A stretch of DNA of 55,680 nt from an uncultured Oxalobacteraceae bacterium (GCA_903862415.1 CAIOYD010000031.1:1-55680); one strand, 5' to 3'. Counted from the first letter of the stretch, positions 44,081 through 54,110 are shown. Notes: generated from the sequence alone by a model not told the origin. Numbers and translations are program-made.

Positions 44081-45292
44081 CTAAATTTTTGCTACAGTCA
44101 TGGCCGCAGAACCCCAGGTGGTGCGCCAGCGGTTTTTGACCAGCGATAAGCCGATTAAGGCGATCAGGGCCAGACTGGCAAAAATCATCAGGCCCAGCTG
44201 ATAGTTGCCGGTCAGTTGTTTGGAATAGCCCAGACTGGCCGCCAGATAAAATCCACCCACGCCACCAGCCATGCCAACCAAACCAGTCATGACACCCATT
44301 TCCTTGCGAAACCGTTGTGGCACCAACTGAAATACCGCGCCGTTACCGGTACCTAAGGCCAGCATGGCAATCACGAAAATCGCTACCGCAGGCACGACAT
44401 TGGTAAAGCCGACGCTGGCAATAAATAAGGCACCGCAGGCAATCAGATACATGATCGACAGGGTTTTGATGCCGCCGATGCGGTCAGCCAGTCGTCCACC
44501 GACAGGGCGTACCATTGAGCCAGCTAGCACACAGGCGGCCGTCATGTAGCCAGCGGTGACGGGTGCTACATTATATTGGCTGTTGAAATAAATCGTCAGG
44601 GTCGATGCCAGTCCGGAGAAGCCACCAAACGTGACCAGATAAAAAAACATAAACCACCAGGCGTCTTTGTCTTTAAGTACCGACAGATAAGAAGCCAGCG
44701 ATTTGGGTGCCGGTGTGTCGGGCGCATCTTTGGCAAAAATCAGATAGATCAGCAACGCAAACGACAACGGAATCAAGGCCAGTCCGAACACGGTATGCCA
44801 GCCAAAGGCGATCGCCAGACCAGGCGCAAACAGTGCTGCAAAGGCGGTGCCGGAATTGCCTGCCCCGGCAATGCCCAGGGCTGTGCCCTGATATTCTGGC
44901 GGATACCAGCGTGACGCCAGCGGCAATGCGACCGCAAATGAGGCACCGGCAAAGCCTAACACCATACCTAACAACAGCAACTGGTGGTAAGTATGCAAAT
45001 TGCCTAACCATGCCCAGGATAATCCACCCAGCACCAGTACCTGTCCGATCAGACCGGCTTTTTTGGGTTTTAAATGATCCACCAGTACACCCATGACCAT
45101 GCGCAACACTGCACCCGCCAATAAGGGGGTGGCCACCATTAAGCCTTTTTGCGCGGCTGTCAAACCCAGGTCGCTGGAAATCTGAATACCCAATGGGCCG
45201 AGCATGACCCAGACCATAAAGCTCAGATCAAAATACAGAAATGCAGCTAACAGTGTGGGCGTATGCCCGGCCTTCCAAAATGAGGTTTGCAT
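44081..45292 (-). CDS. NarK/NasA-type nitrate/nitrite transporter (MFS, NNP family)
   Basis: 403 residues with 12 membrane helices. The nitrate signature GFAGASFAVALPLASRWYP with GIAGAGNSGTAFAALF is clear, as is the second Gly-rich motif MAGGVGGFYL. It imports nitrate for the assimilatory reductase encoded divergently. It starts 240 bases from nirB and is followed directly by the phosphatase-kinase gene. Confidence 0.92.
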   Translation of the reverse strand: MQTSFWKAGHTPTLLAAFLYFDLSFMVWVMLGPLGIQISSDLGLTAAQKGLMVATPLLAGAVLRMVMGVLVDHLKPKKAGLIGQVLVLGGLSWAWLGNLHTYHQLLLLGMVLGFAGASFAVALPLASRWYPPEYQGTALGIAGAGNSGTAFAALFAPGLAIAFGWHTVFGLALIPLSFALLIYLIFAKDAPDTPAPKSLASYLSVLKDKDAWWFMFFYLVTFGGFSGLASTLTIYFNSQYNVAPVTAGYMTAACVLAGSMVRPVGGRLADRIGGIKTLSIMYLIACGALFIASVGFTNVVPAVAIFVIAMLALGTGNGAVFQLVPQRFRKEMGVMTGLVGMAGGVGGFYLAASLGYSKQLTGNYQLGLMIFASLALIALIGLSLVKNRWRTTWGSAAMTVAKI

Positions 45293-45396
45293 CGCAGTGC
45301 CTTTGGTTTCTGTGGGAGATATTTTTTAATTAGCAAAGGACGTGCCAACTGTGGGAAGGCGGTGTTATGGGATGGGAGGTGCGGTAATTTAGTGCG

Positions 45397-45434
45397 TGCA
45401 CCAAATAAACCGGTGCAACGCCAGCCATTGGTGC
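45397..45434 (+). promoter_or_regulatory. NtrC-like half-sites upstream of nirB
   Basis: TGCACCA (45397-45403), CGGTGCA (45411-45417) and TTGGTGC (45428-45434) are NtrC-type half-sites. They are 50-90 bases upstream of the sigma-54 promoter, the right distance for an enhancer. Spacing between arms is wider than the usual NtrC palindrome, so assignment is tentative. Confidence 0.45.
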
Positions 45435-45484
45435 GTTTATGTATGGCGCAGATGACCTCAGCGCGTTGCTGTCATTATGTTGGC

Positions 45485-45500
45485 TGGCATTAAACTTGCT
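45485..45500 (+). promoter_or_regulatory. Sigma-54 promoter of nirBD-nasA
   Basis: TGGCATTAAACTTGCT has GG and GC exactly 10 bases apart and matches TGGCAC-N5-TTGCW at nearly every conserved base. The start site would be near 45510, 23 bases before the nirB ATG. Nitrogen-controlled expression through an enhancer protein such as NtrC is implied. Confidence 0.8.
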
Positions 45501-45532
45501 GAAGGAAGGGTGTTAACTATCCTGGGGTTGCG

Positions 45533-47971
45533 ATGAAGAAGCTCAAACTTGTTATGGTCGGAAATGGAATGGCGGGTGTCAGAACGCTCGAAGAGCTGCT
45601 CAAAATTGCTCCGGATGTGTATGACATTACCGTCTTTGGTGCCGAACCGTATACTAATTACAACCGGATTCTGTTGTCGCCGGTGTTGGCAGGTGAACAG
45701 ACTGTGCAGGACATCATGCTCAATGATGCACAGTGGTATGCCGATAATCACATTACCCTGCACCTGAATAAACTGGTAACGCAAATTGATCGCGTCAAAC
45801 GGATCGTCACTGCTGCCGATGGCACCACAGCTGAATACGATCGTTTGCTGCTCGCTACTGGTTCCACGCCTTTTATGCTGCCCGTACCAGGCAGGGAACT
45901 CGATGGCGTGATTGCCTACCGCGATATCTACGACACCAACAGCATGATCGCAGCAGCGGAAAAATATACCCATGCGGTGGTCATCGGTGGTGGTTTGCTG
46001 GGACTGGAAGCGGCCAATGGTTTAAAGCTGCGCGGCATGGATGTCACGGTAGTGCATTTGCCGCAGTGGTTGATGGAACGCCAGCTTGATCAGCAGGCAG
46101 GCAAGTTATTGCAGGCGTCGCTGGAGCAGCGTGGTTTGCATTTCAAGCTCGGCAAAAACACCCAGTCCTTGCTCGGTGATGCCGACGGCCATGTCAGTAC
46201 CTTGCAGTTTACAGATGGTGAACAGATACCGGCACAACTGGTGGTCATGGCGGTAGGGATACGTCCGAATGTGGCGCTGGCAGAAGCCTCCGGATTGTTT
46301 TGTAATCGCGGCATCGTCGTCAACGACACTATGCAAACCTTTGATCCGCGTATTTACGCTGTTGGTGAATGCGTCAATCATCGCGGCACCGTCTATGGAT
46401 TGGTGGCGCCCTTATTTGAAATGGCCAAAGTGTGTGCCAATCATTTGGCCAACTTTGGTATCGGTCGCTATCAGGGATCCGTGACTTCCACCAAACTCAA
46501 GGTCACCGGGATTGATTTGTTTTCTGCCGGAGAATTTATGGGCGGCGAGGGCGTGGAAGAAATTATTCTCTCCGATCCGCTCGGTGGCGTGTATAAAAAG
46601 CTGGTGATCAAAGATGACAAGCTCATCGGTGCCTGTCTGTATGGCGATACGGTGGATGGCAGCTGGTATTTTTCTTTACTGCGTGAAGGTAAAAACATCG
46701 CCGAAATGCGTGATTCACTCATGTTTGGTGAAGCCAATACCACCCGTCCTGGTGATGTCGGACACGAAGGTTTCAGCCGCGCGGCCGCCATGCCCGACAG
46801 CGCCGAAGTCTGTGGCTGCAATGGTGTCTGCAAAGGCACGATCGTGAAAGCGATTAAAGAAAAGGGTTTGTTTACGCTCGAGGATGTGCGCAAACAAACC
46901 AAGGCATCGGCTTCCTGCGGTTCGTGCACCGGCCTGGTGGAGCAGTTGCTGATGTCGACCGCCGGTGGTGATTATTCGGTCTCAACCAAAGCCAAACCAC
47001 TGTGTGCTTGCACCGATCACACCCATCAGGAAGTGCGCGACGCTATCCGCTCGGAAAAATTGCTCAGCGTGCCGGCCACCATGACACTGCTCAACTGGCG
47101 CACGCCGAATGGCTGCAGCAGTTGCCGCCCGGCGCTCAATTACTATCTGCTGTCCACCTGGCCACGGCAAGTGGTGGATGATCCGCAGTCGCGTTACATC
47201 AATGAACGTGCGCACGCCAATATTCAAAAAGATGGCACTTATTCCGTGATTCCGCGCATGTGGGGTGGGATGACCAATGCCTCTGAATTACGCCGCATTG
47301 CTGATGTGGTGGATAAATATGCCATCCCGGCAGTCAAGGTCACGGGTGGTCAGCGTATCGATTTGCTGGGAATTAAAAAACAGGATTTGCAGGCGGTGTG
47401 GAAAGATCTGGATATGCCCTGCGGTCATGCCTATGCCAAAGCGCTGCGCACAGTAAAAACCTGTGTCGGCAGTGAGTGGTGTCGTTTTGGAACTCAGGAT
47501 TCTACCCTGATGGGTCAACAGCTGGAACGGGCGCTGTGGCGTATGTACGCACCGCACAAGGTCAAGATTGCCGTTTCCGGTTGCCCGCGCAATTGCGCCG
47601 AATCCGGGATTAAGGATGTCGGGGTGATCGGAGTTGATTCAGGCTGGGAAATTTATGTTGGTGGCAATGGCGGCATCAAAACCGAAGTGGCGCATTTTTT
47701 TGTGAAACTCAAAACCCATGAAGAAGTGCTGGAATACAGCGGTGCGTTTTTGCAGCTGTACCGCGAAGAGGGTTGGTATCTGGAACGCACAGTGAATTAT
47801 ATTGCCCGCGTCGGACTCGAGACCATCAAACAAAAAATTATTGAAGATGCCGAACAACGTCATGCCCTGTACGAGCGTTTACTGTTTGCGATTGCCGATG
47901 AGCCAGATCCATGGCATGAGCCAGAAAAAGCCATGGTCGATTCGCGTCAGTTCACCATGTTGTCAGTTTAA
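45533..47971 (+). CDS. nirB: NirB, NADH-dependent assimilatory nitrite reductase large subunit
   Basis: 812 residues. N-terminal FAD/NAD domains (VGNGMAGVRTLEEL near 8; VVIGGGLLGLEAANGL), a [2Fe-2S] BFD-like segment with CGCNGVCKG and CGSCTGL (about 424-465), then siroheme and [4Fe-4S] domains with KTCVGSEWCRFG and GCPRNCAESGIKD. It reduces nitrite to ammonia in the cytoplasm with the NirD partner encoded 29 bases downstream. All cofactor cysteines are present. It is first gene of the nirB-nirD-nasA operon. Confidence 0.97.
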   Translation: MKKLKLVMVGNGMAGVRTLEELLKIAPDVYDITVFGAEPYTNYNRILLSPVLAGEQTVQDIMLNDAQWYADNHITLHLNKLVTQIDRVKRIVTAADGTTAEYDRLLLATGSTPFMLPVPGRELDGVIAYRDIYDTNSMIAAAEKYTHAVVIGGGLLGLEAANGLKLRGMDVTVVHLPQWLMERQLDQQAGKLLQASLEQRGLHFKLGKNTQSLLGDADGHVSTLQFTDGEQIPAQLVVMAVGIRPNVALAEASGLFCNRGIVVNDTMQTFDPRIYAVGECVNHRGTVYGLVAPLFEMAKVCANHLANFGIGRYQGSVTSTKLKVTGIDLFSAGEFMGGEGVEEIILSDPLGGVYKKLVIKDDKLIGACLYGDTVDGSWYFSLLREGKNIAEMRDSLMFGEANTTRPGDVGHEGFSRAAAMPDSAEVCGCNGVCKGTIVKAIKEKGLFTLEDVRKQTKASASCGSCTGLVEQLLMSTAGGDYSVSTKAKPLCACTDHTHQEVRDAIRSEKLLSVPATMTLLNWRTPNGCSSCRPALNYYLLSTWPRQVVDDPQSRYINERAHANIQKDGTYSVIPRMWGGMTNASELRRIADVVDKYAIPAVKVTGGQRIDLLGIKKQDLQAVWKDLDMPCGHAYAKALRTVKTCVGSEWCRFGTQDSTLMGQQLERALWRMYAPHKVKIAVSGCPRNCAESGIKDVGVIGVDSGWEIYVGGNGGIKTEVAHFFVKLKTHEEVLEYSGAFLQLYREEGWYLERTVNYIARVGLETIKQKIIEDAEQRHALYERLLFAIADEPDPWHEPEKAMVDSRQFTMLSV

Positions 47972-48000
47972 GAAAATTAAAGTTATCAAATAGGTGATGT

Positions 48001-48342
48001 ATGTCTAAAGAATGGAAAGTAATTTGCCGGGTCAGTGATATTCCCATCCTCGGTTCCCGGGTAGTGCAGCGGCCGGGCAAAACCGATGTGGCCCTGTTTC
48101 GCAATGGCGAAGAATCGGTCTTTGCGCTATTGGATAAGTGCCCCCACAAGGGTGGTCCGCTGTCGCAGGGCATCGTGTTCGGTGATAAGGTCGCCTGTCC
48201 GCTGCATAACTGGAATATTGAATTGCACTCTGGATGTGCATTGACTCCGGATGTGGGTTGCGCCCATCGTTTCAGTGTGCAGATTGATGGTGATCTGGTG
48301 TCCTTAAGTATGACGGAACTGGCCGCGGCGGAACTGGCTTGA
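48001..48342 (+). CDS. nirD: NirD, nitrite reductase small subunit (Rieske-type)
   Basis: 113 residues with intact Rieske ligands CPHKGGPLSQG and CPLHNW, which some NirD proteins lack. It works with NirB. Its TGA overlaps the nasA ATG by one base (TGATG), so translation is coupled. Confidence 0.95.
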   Translation: MSKEWKVICRVSDIPILGSRVVQRPGKTDVALFRNGEESVFALLDKCPHKGGPLSQGIVFGDKVACPLHNWNIELHSGCALTPDVGCAHRFSVQIDGDLVSLSMTELAAAELA

Positions 48343-51095
48343 TGGCGGTCGCCGAAACCCGTTCTACCTGTTGCTATTGCGGCGTAGGTTGCGGTGTGCT
48401 GATCGCCAGTGATGGCGTGCAGGTCACCGGGGTGCGCGGTGATCCTGATCATCCAGCCAATTTTGGTCGTCTGTGCAGCAAGGGCAGCACCCTGCATCTG
48501 ACTGCTCAACCCCTGTTGCAGCAACAGGTGCGTGCACTGTATCCGGAAATGCGCCGTGACCGCAATCAGGAGCGTGAGCGCGTGAGCTGGGATGTTGCGC
48601 TCGATCATCTGGCCGAGCAGTTCCATGAAACCATACAGCGCCATGGTCGCGACAGCGTGGCCTTTTATATTTCCGGTCAGTTGCTCACCGAAGATTATTA
48701 CGTCTTTAATAAATTGGCCAAGGGCTTGATCGGCACCAATAACATCGACAGCAATTCGCGCCTGTGCATGTCGTCTGCGGTTGCCGGTTACAAGCAAACA
48801 CTGGGTGCTGATGCGCCGCCCAATTGTTATGAAGATCTGGAACTGGCTGAAACCATTTTTATTGTTGGCTCCAATATGGCGTTTGCGCATCCGGTGCTAT
48901 ATCGTCGGATTGAAGCCGCACGCAGTGCCAATCCGGATCTCAAAGTGATTGTAGCTGATCCGCGTCGTACCGATACCGCCAAAGAAGCGGATTTGTTTTT
49001 GCCGATTTTGCCCGGCACCGATGTGGCGCTGTTTAACGGCATGCTGCATATTTGTCTGTGGGAAGGCTTGATCGATGCCGCCTATATCGATGCGCACACC
49101 GAGGGTTTTGCAGCCTTAAAGCAAACAGTTGCCAGTTACACTCCGGCCATGGTCGCCACTACCTGTGGAATAGATGAAGCTGATCTGTGGCAGGCTGCGC
49201 GCTGGTTTGGCAGTTCACGCGCCACGATGTCACTGTATTGTCAGGGGTTGAATCAATCGAGCAGCGGCACGGCCAAAAATGCCGCGCTGATCAATTTGCA
49301 TCTGGCCACGCATCAGATCGGCAAGCCTGGCGCTGGTCCGTTTTCTCTTACCGGACAGCCGAATGCTATGGGCGGACGCGAAGTCGGCGGCATGGCCAAT
49401 TTAATGTCCGCGCATCGCGATATGGCCAACCCGGCGCAGCGTGCAGAAGTCGCGGCCCTGTGGGGTGTCGACAATGTGCCAGACCAACCAGGTAAAACAG
49501 CGGTGGACATGTTTGCTGCTTTGCGCAGTGGTGAAATCAAAATCATCTGGATTGCCTGTACCAATCCAGCCCAGTCGATGCCGGATCAGGAATTAATCCG
49601 TCAGGCACTCATGACAGCAGAGCTGGTGATTGTGCAGGAAGCCTATCAATCGACAGCCACCGTGCCGTATGCCGATGTGCTCTTACCAGCGTCTTCCTGG
49701 GGAGAAAAAGAAGGCACTGTGACCAATTCCGAGCGCCGCATCAGTCGCGTGCGCGCTGCCGTGGCAGCACCCGGGCTGGCTCGCCACGATCAGGATATTG
49801 TGGTTCAATTTGCCCGTCGTCTGGAAGCGAAAATGCAGCGGCCAACATCCTTGTTTGCTTATTCATCCAGCGAAGCTATCTGGAATGAGCATCGCGAAAG
49901 TACCCGTGGTACCGACATAGACATCACTGGCTTATCATACGCGCTGCTGGAACAGCAGGGGCCGCAGCAGTGGCCGTTTCCGGCGGGAGCCACCAGCGGA
50001 AAAAAACGCCTGTATGAAGATGGACTGTTTCCAACCAAAACCGGCCGCGCGCAGTTTATCAATACCCTGTATCAACCGGTAGCCGAAGCAGTCACGGCCA
50101 AATTTCCGCTGCATTTAACTACCGGTCGCCTGCGGGATCAATGGCACGGCATGAGTCGCAGCGGTACCGTGGCACAATTGTTTTCTCATGCGTCAGAGCC
50201 CGTAATTAACCTGAGTGCGGCCGATATGGAGCGGCGCGGCATTCAGGATGGTGATTTAGTGCGGGTTGAAAGTGCACGCGGCAATCAGATTTTTCCGGCT
50301 CAGCGCAGTGATAGCTTGCGCACCGGCCAGAGTTTTATTGCCATGCACTGGGGTGAGGAATATGTTTCCGGCCGGACCATTTCTGGGAAGCGCACCTATG
50401 GCGTCAACAACCTGACGCTGGGTGCCATTGATCCGGTATCCAAACAGCCCGAATTGAAACATGCCGCCATTAACATCCGGTTGCTGAATTTGCCCTGGCG
50501 GTTTTTTATGGTCGCCTGGGTGGCAGCAGATCAGCTGTTGCAGCTACAGACAACATTACGCGCTTATCTGCCGTCCTTCGATTACGCTTCCTGCACGCTG
50601 ACCGGACATGATCAGGTTGGTATCGTGTTCCGCGCCGCCAGCCGTGAACCCGTGCCGCTGGCGATTCAGTCCGAATTGCGCCAGCTACTAGGCCTGGAAC
50701 AGGCATCGGTACTCAAATACGAAGATGCCAGCACCGGCCATGGGCGCCATTTGCTGGTGCGCGATGGCTTATTGCAGGCACTGGCTCTGGCTGGTGATAT
50801 CCGTGCTGAGAGTTGGTTGCGGGAATACTGGCAGCAACAGCAGTCAGTAACCAGTCTGGGACAGCGCCTCCTGATTCCGGGTGCGCAGCCACCAGCAGGC
50901 TTGCAGCCACGCGGACGCATTGTCTGCACCTGCATGAATGTGGCCGAAAGTGCGATTGTAAGCTGGCTGCAGCAAAATAAAAGCGAACCGGAACACTGTC
51001 TGGCGCAATTACAACAGCAGCTCTTGTGCGGCACCGGCTGCGGTTCATGTGTGCCGGAATTAAAACAAATGGTGAAGCACGCCCAACTCAACTGA
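48342..51095 (+). CDS. nasA: NasA, assimilatory nitrate reductase catalytic subunit
   Basis: 917 residues. N-terminal [4Fe-4S] site (CCYCGVGCG...CSKG), molybdopterin oxidoreductase core (SNSRLCMSSAVAGYK, DPRRTDTAKEADL, QPNAMGGREVGG, molybdopterin dinucleotide-binding LHLTTGRLRDQWHGMSRSG), and a C-terminal BFD-like [2Fe-2S] domain (CTCMNVAES...CGTGCGSC). That last domain is typical of NADH-linked NasA rather than ferredoxin-type NarB. It reduces nitrate to nitrite for NirBD. The ATG overlaps the nirD stop. No nasB-type reductase gene is seen nearby, so the electron donor subunit is elsewhere or NirB-linked. Confidence 0.96.
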   Translation: MAVAETRSTCCYCGVGCGVLIASDGVQVTGVRGDPDHPANFGRLCSKGSTLHLTAQPLLQQQVRALYPEMRRDRNQERERVSWDVALDHLAEQFHETIQRHGRDSVAFYISGQLLTEDYYVFNKLAKGLIGTNNIDSNSRLCMSSAVAGYKQTLGADAPPNCYEDLELAETIFIVGSNMAFAHPVLYRRIEAARSANPDLKVIVADPRRTDTAKEADLFLPILPGTDVALFNGMLHICLWEGLIDAAYIDAHTEGFAALKQTVASYTPAMVATTCGIDEADLWQAARWFGSSRATMSLYCQGLNQSSSGTAKNAALINLHLATHQIGKPGAGPFSLTGQPNAMGGREVGGMANLMSAHRDMANPAQRAEVAALWGVDNVPDQPGKTAVDMFAALRSGEIKIIWIACTNPAQSMPDQELIRQALMTAELVIVQEAYQSTATVPYADVLLPASSWGEKEGTVTNSERRISRVRAAVAAPGLARHDQDIVVQFARRLEAKMQRPTSLFAYSSSEAIWNEHRESTRGTDIDITGLSYALLEQQGPQQWPFPAGATSGKKRLYEDGLFPTKTGRAQFINTLYQPVAEAVTAKFPLHLTTGRLRDQWHGMSRSGTVAQLFSHASEPVINLSAADMERRGIQDGDLVRVESARGNQIFPAQRSDSLRTGQSFIAMHWGEEYVSGRTISGKRTYGVNNLTLGAIDPVSKQPELKHAAINIRLLNLPWRFFMVAWVAADQLLQLQTTLRAYLPSFDYASCTLTGHDQVGIVFRAASREPVPLAIQSELRQLLGLEQASVLKYEDASTGHGRHLLVRDGLLQALALAGDIRAESWLREYWQQQQSVTSLGQRLLIPGAQPPAGLQPRGRIVCTCMNVAESAIVSWLQQNKSEPEHCLAQLQQQLLCGTGCGSCVPELKQMVKHAQLN

Positions 51096-51119
51096 ACCCG
51101 ATCGAGGCCGTGGTATACT
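51092..51119 (+). promoter_or_regulatory. Predicted promoter of the SpeE-like gene
   Basis: CTGAAC (51092-51097), 16-base spacer, TATACT (51114-51119). The start site would lie near 51126, between the nasA stop and the next gene. It overlaps the nasA stop codon region. Confidence 0.5.
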
Positions 51120-51153
51120 GCGCATCCATCCCCAGATTGTGCGCTCCGCCTTG

Positions 51154-51936
51154 ATGCCTTCTTCCCCTGCCCATACAGTGCACTACCACCCGCGCGTCAT
51201 CGTGGCCGAGCATCAGGGCGTGCGCTCTCTTTACTTTGAGCGCGAAGCCGATGCCGATATGGCTTTGCAGGGCGCCATGCGCATGGCCATGCCGGATCAG
51301 ATCGAGCTGGAATATGTGCAGCAAATGATGATCTGGCTGCTGTTTGCCACGGCACCCGGGCATATCGCCCAGCTTGGCCTGGGTTGCGCCGCACTGACCA
51401 AATTCTGTTACCGACGCTTTCCTGGCGCGCGCATTACGGCGGTGGAACTCAATCCCTATGTCATCGATGCCTGCCATGAGAAATTTCACCTGCCAGCCAA
51501 TGATGCCCGCCTGAACGTGGTGCAGCAAAATGCCCTCGACTTTGTGCTTAACCCTGCAAATCACGGCACGCTCGATATTTTGCAGGTTGATTTATACGAT
51601 GCCCAGGCAGCTGAGCCAGCTCTGGGTAGTGTGGAGTTTTATCAGGCCTGCGCCAACTGCCTCGGTGACAATGGCATGATGACCGTGAACCTGTTTTGTG
51701 ACGGCGATCAAAACAACAGCGCCTATGCCGCCAATCTGCAGGCCATGCAGTCAGCCTTCGATGCCGTAGTCTGGTTGCCGGAAGTGCATGACGCCAATGT
51801 GGTGGCGCTGGCGTTCAAACATGCACCGGCGATTGATTTTGCTGATCTGTATGTCAGGGCGCTGGAAATTCGTTCCCTGATGAAATTACCCGCACCCTAC
51901 TGGGTCAACGGCTTAAAAGAATGGATGGCAGAATAA
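51154..51936 (+). CDS. Spermidine synthase-like methyltransferase-fold protein
   Basis: 260 residues from ATG 51154 (a GTG at 51139 is in frame; neither has a clear ribosome site). The Rossmann fold motif is IAQLGLGCAALTKFCYRRF with the acidic residue in ITAVELNPYVID, then DILQVDLYDAQ. This matches the SpeE-like superfamily, but the polyamine-binding Asp/Tyr pattern of true spermidine synthases is not evident. Putative polyamine or other aminopropyl-type or methyl-transfer role. It lies in front of ybiB. Confidence 0.75.
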   Translation: MPSSPAHTVHYHPRVIVAEHQGVRSLYFEREADADMALQGAMRMAMPDQIELEYVQQMMIWLLFATAPGHIAQLGLGCAALTKFCYRRFPGARITAVELNPYVIDACHEKFHLPANDARLNVVQQNALDFVLNPANHGTLDILQVDLYDAQAAEPALGSVEFYQACANCLGDNGMMTVNLFCDGDQNNSAYAANLQAMQSAFDAVVWLPEVHDANVVALAFKHAPAIDFADLYVRALEIRSLMKLPAPYWVNGLKEWMAE

Positions 51937-51960
51937 ACTGCCCTTTTGAAGTGGATTTTC

Positions 51961-52917
51961 ATGTTTCCTACAGCACACCTGATTAAAGAAATAGGCCGCG
52001 GCAGCAAAGGCGCGCGCAGCATCACGCAAATTCAGGCGCGCGAACTGTTTGCCGCCATACTGGCCGGTCAGGTCAGCGATCTGGAACTCGGCGCACTGTT
52101 GCTGGCCATGCGCATCAAAGGTGAATCGGTGCAGGAAATTGCCGGATTTAGCCAGGCGCTGGAAAGCTCCCTGACGCTGTTGCAGGCCCCGCCCTCCGAG
52201 TATGCACCGATTGTCATTCCCAGTTATAACGGCGCCCGTCGCATGGCCAATTTAACGCCGTTGTTAGCCTGTCTGCTGGCTCGTGCCGGCGCGCCGGTGT
52301 TGGTGCATGGAGTAGTACAGGATGCCGGACGGGTCACCAGCGCCGAAATTTTTCAGGCCATGGGATTAGCGCACTGTGCTGATCCGGGTGCGGCAGAGCA
52401 GCAACTCGCTGCGCATACCCAACAGCCGGTGTTTATCGCCATCGAACAACTGGCTCCCCGTGCCGGGCAACTGCTGGCGCTGCGGCGACAGCTGGGGGTG
52501 AGAAACTCCACCCATACGTTGGTGAAAATCCTGCAACCCTTTGTTCGGCCTGCTGTGCGACTGGCTTGCTACACCCACCCGGAATATCTGACCATGCTAT
52601 CCGACTATTTCACCACTTTGGCTGATCCTGCCCGGGGCGATGTCTTGCTCATGCGCGGTACCGAAGGCGAAGCCGTAGCCAACATCAACAAAGTCCAGGC
52701 TGTGAACTTGTTTCATGCCGGTCAGCAGATTTCCCTGCAACAGGCCGAACAGTCGATTGAAGCAAGCCTGATCGTGCCGCCCGATCTTCAGGGTACTGCG
52801 GGCTGGATACAGTCGGTACTCGATGGTCACGTAGCCGTGCCGGAAAATATCGCCCGCCAGGTCGCACAGATACTGGCTGTCGCCAGACAGCTCAACAGCA
52901 GGGAAACAAGCGCATGA
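51961..52917 (+). CDS. ybiB: YbiB-like TrpD2-family DNA-binding protein
   Basis: 318 residues, related to anthranilate phosphoribosyltransferase: FAAILAGQVSDLELGALLLAMRIKGES is the family's N-terminal helical part, and PSYNGARRMANLTPLLACLLARAGAPVLVHG replaces the catalytic GTGGD loop. E. coli YbiB of this group binds nucleic acids instead of making tryptophan precursors. ATG 51961 is chosen with AAGTGGA upstream; TTG 51946 is in frame. The stop overlaps the next ATG by ATGA. Confidence 0.88.
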   Translation: MFPTAHLIKEIGRGSKGARSITQIQARELFAAILAGQVSDLELGALLLAMRIKGESVQEIAGFSQALESSLTLLQAPPSEYAPIVIPSYNGARRMANLTPLLACLLARAGAPVLVHGVVQDAGRVTSAEIFQAMGLAHCADPGAAEQQLAAHTQQPVFIAIEQLAPRAGQLLALRRQLGVRNSTHTLVKILQPFVRPAVRLACYTHPEYLTMLSDYFTTLADPARGDVLLMRGTEGEAVANINKVQAVNLFHAGQQISLQQAEQSIEASLIVPPDLQGTAGWIQSVLDGHVAVPENIARQVAQILAVARQLNSRETSA

Positions 52918-54110
52918 ATACAAAATACGAGGTAGTCGTTATCGGTGCCGGAGCCGCCGGCCTGATGTGTGCGGCCGTAGCCGGACAGCGCGGCAAAAGT
53001 GTGCTGTTACTCGACCATGCCAGCGTGCTGGCCGAAAAAATCCGCATCTCCGGAGGTGGGCGCTGCAATTTCACCAATCTGTATGCCGGACCGCAAAACT
53101 ACCTGTCTGAAAACCCGCACTTCTGCAAAAGCGCGCTGGCCAGATATACCCCGCAGGATTTTCTTGCTCTCATCAGGCGCCATGGGATTGCCTTTCATGA
53201 AAAGCACAAGGGACAACTGTTTTGCGACCACTCGGCCGAGCAAATCATTCAGATGCTCAAAACCGAATGCATCGCTGGCGGGGTGGAAATTAAATTGTCC
53301 ACCAAAGTCCGGCAACTCAGCAAACAGGGCGAGCAATTTTTGATCGACACCGATGGCGGCGCTGTTGTTGCTGACAGTGTGGTGATCGCCACCGGCGGCC
53401 TGTCGATACCCAAAATCGGCGCCACTGACTTTGCCTACCGCATTGCCAAGCAATTCGATTTACCCTTGATAGCGCCAACTCCGGCACTCGTACCGCTCAC
53501 TTTTGATGCGGATAGCTGGGCCACCTTTGTGCCGCTCGCCGGGATAGCCATGGAAGTGGACATCGAAACCGGCGTCAAAAAACAGCGCGGCCATTTTCGC
53601 GAAGATTTATTATTTACCCACCGCGGCCTGTCCGGTCCGGCAGTCTTGCAGATTTCCAGTTATTGGCAACCCGGCAGTGAAATTCGCATCAATCTGCTGC
53701 CCGAAGTCGAATTAGCCGATCAGCTCATTCATGAAAAAGCCACCAGCCGCAAAAACCTCGGTAATGTGCTCGGCCAGTATTTGCCCGCCCGCCTGGCCGA
53801 AGGCTGGCTGCAGCTGGGCAATTTTGCCGCCGATGGACGCATCGCCGACATGCCCGACAAAACCCTGCGCGCCCTGGGCGAATCGATCAACCAGTGGAAA
53901 ATCACCCCGAATGGCTCGGAAGGCTACCGCAAGGCTGAAGTCACCCGCGGTGGTCTCGACACCCGGGTCCTGTCGCAGCAAACCATGATGGTCAACAAAG
54001 TACCCGGCCTTTACTATATAGGCGAAGCTGTGGATGTCACCGGCTGGTTGGGCGGGTTTAACTTCCAGTGGGCCTGGGCATCGGGCGTGGCGGCGGGTCA
54101 GTCGGTGTAA
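52914..54110 (+). CDS. BaiN/YhiN (HI0933) family FAD-dependent oxidoreductase
   Basis: 398 residues. FAD-binding GxGxxG in VVVIGAGAAGLMCAAVAG, the family hallmark EKIRISGGGRCNFTN, and a C-terminal nucleotide segment (EAVDVTGWLGGFNFQWAWASG). The substrate is unknown for most members. Translation is coupled to ybiB by a 4-base overlap. Confidence 0.92.
   Translation: MNTKYEVVVIGAGAAGLMCAAVAGQRGKSVLLLDHASVLAEKIRISGGGRCNFTNLYAGPQNYLSENPHFCKSALARYTPQDFLALIRRHGIAFHEKHKGQLFCDHSAEQIIQMLKTECIAGGVEIKLSTKVRQLSKQGEQFLIDTDGGAVVADSVVIATGGLSIPKIGATDFAYRIAKQFDLPLIAPTPALVPLTFDADSWATFVPLAGIAMEVDIETGVKKQRGHFREDLLFTHRGLSGPAVLQISSYWQPGSEIRINLLPEVELADQLIHEKATSRKNLGNVLGQYLPARLAEGWLQLGNFAADGRIADMPDKTLRALGESINQWKITPNGSEGYRKAEVTRGGLDTRVLSQQTMMVNKVPGLYYIGEAVDVTGWLGGFNFQWAWASGVAAGQSV

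Noticed and set aside
47952-48890. 312-codon minus-strand frame over nirD and nasA
   Set aside because: It spans two confirmed genes with cofactor motifs on the other strand.
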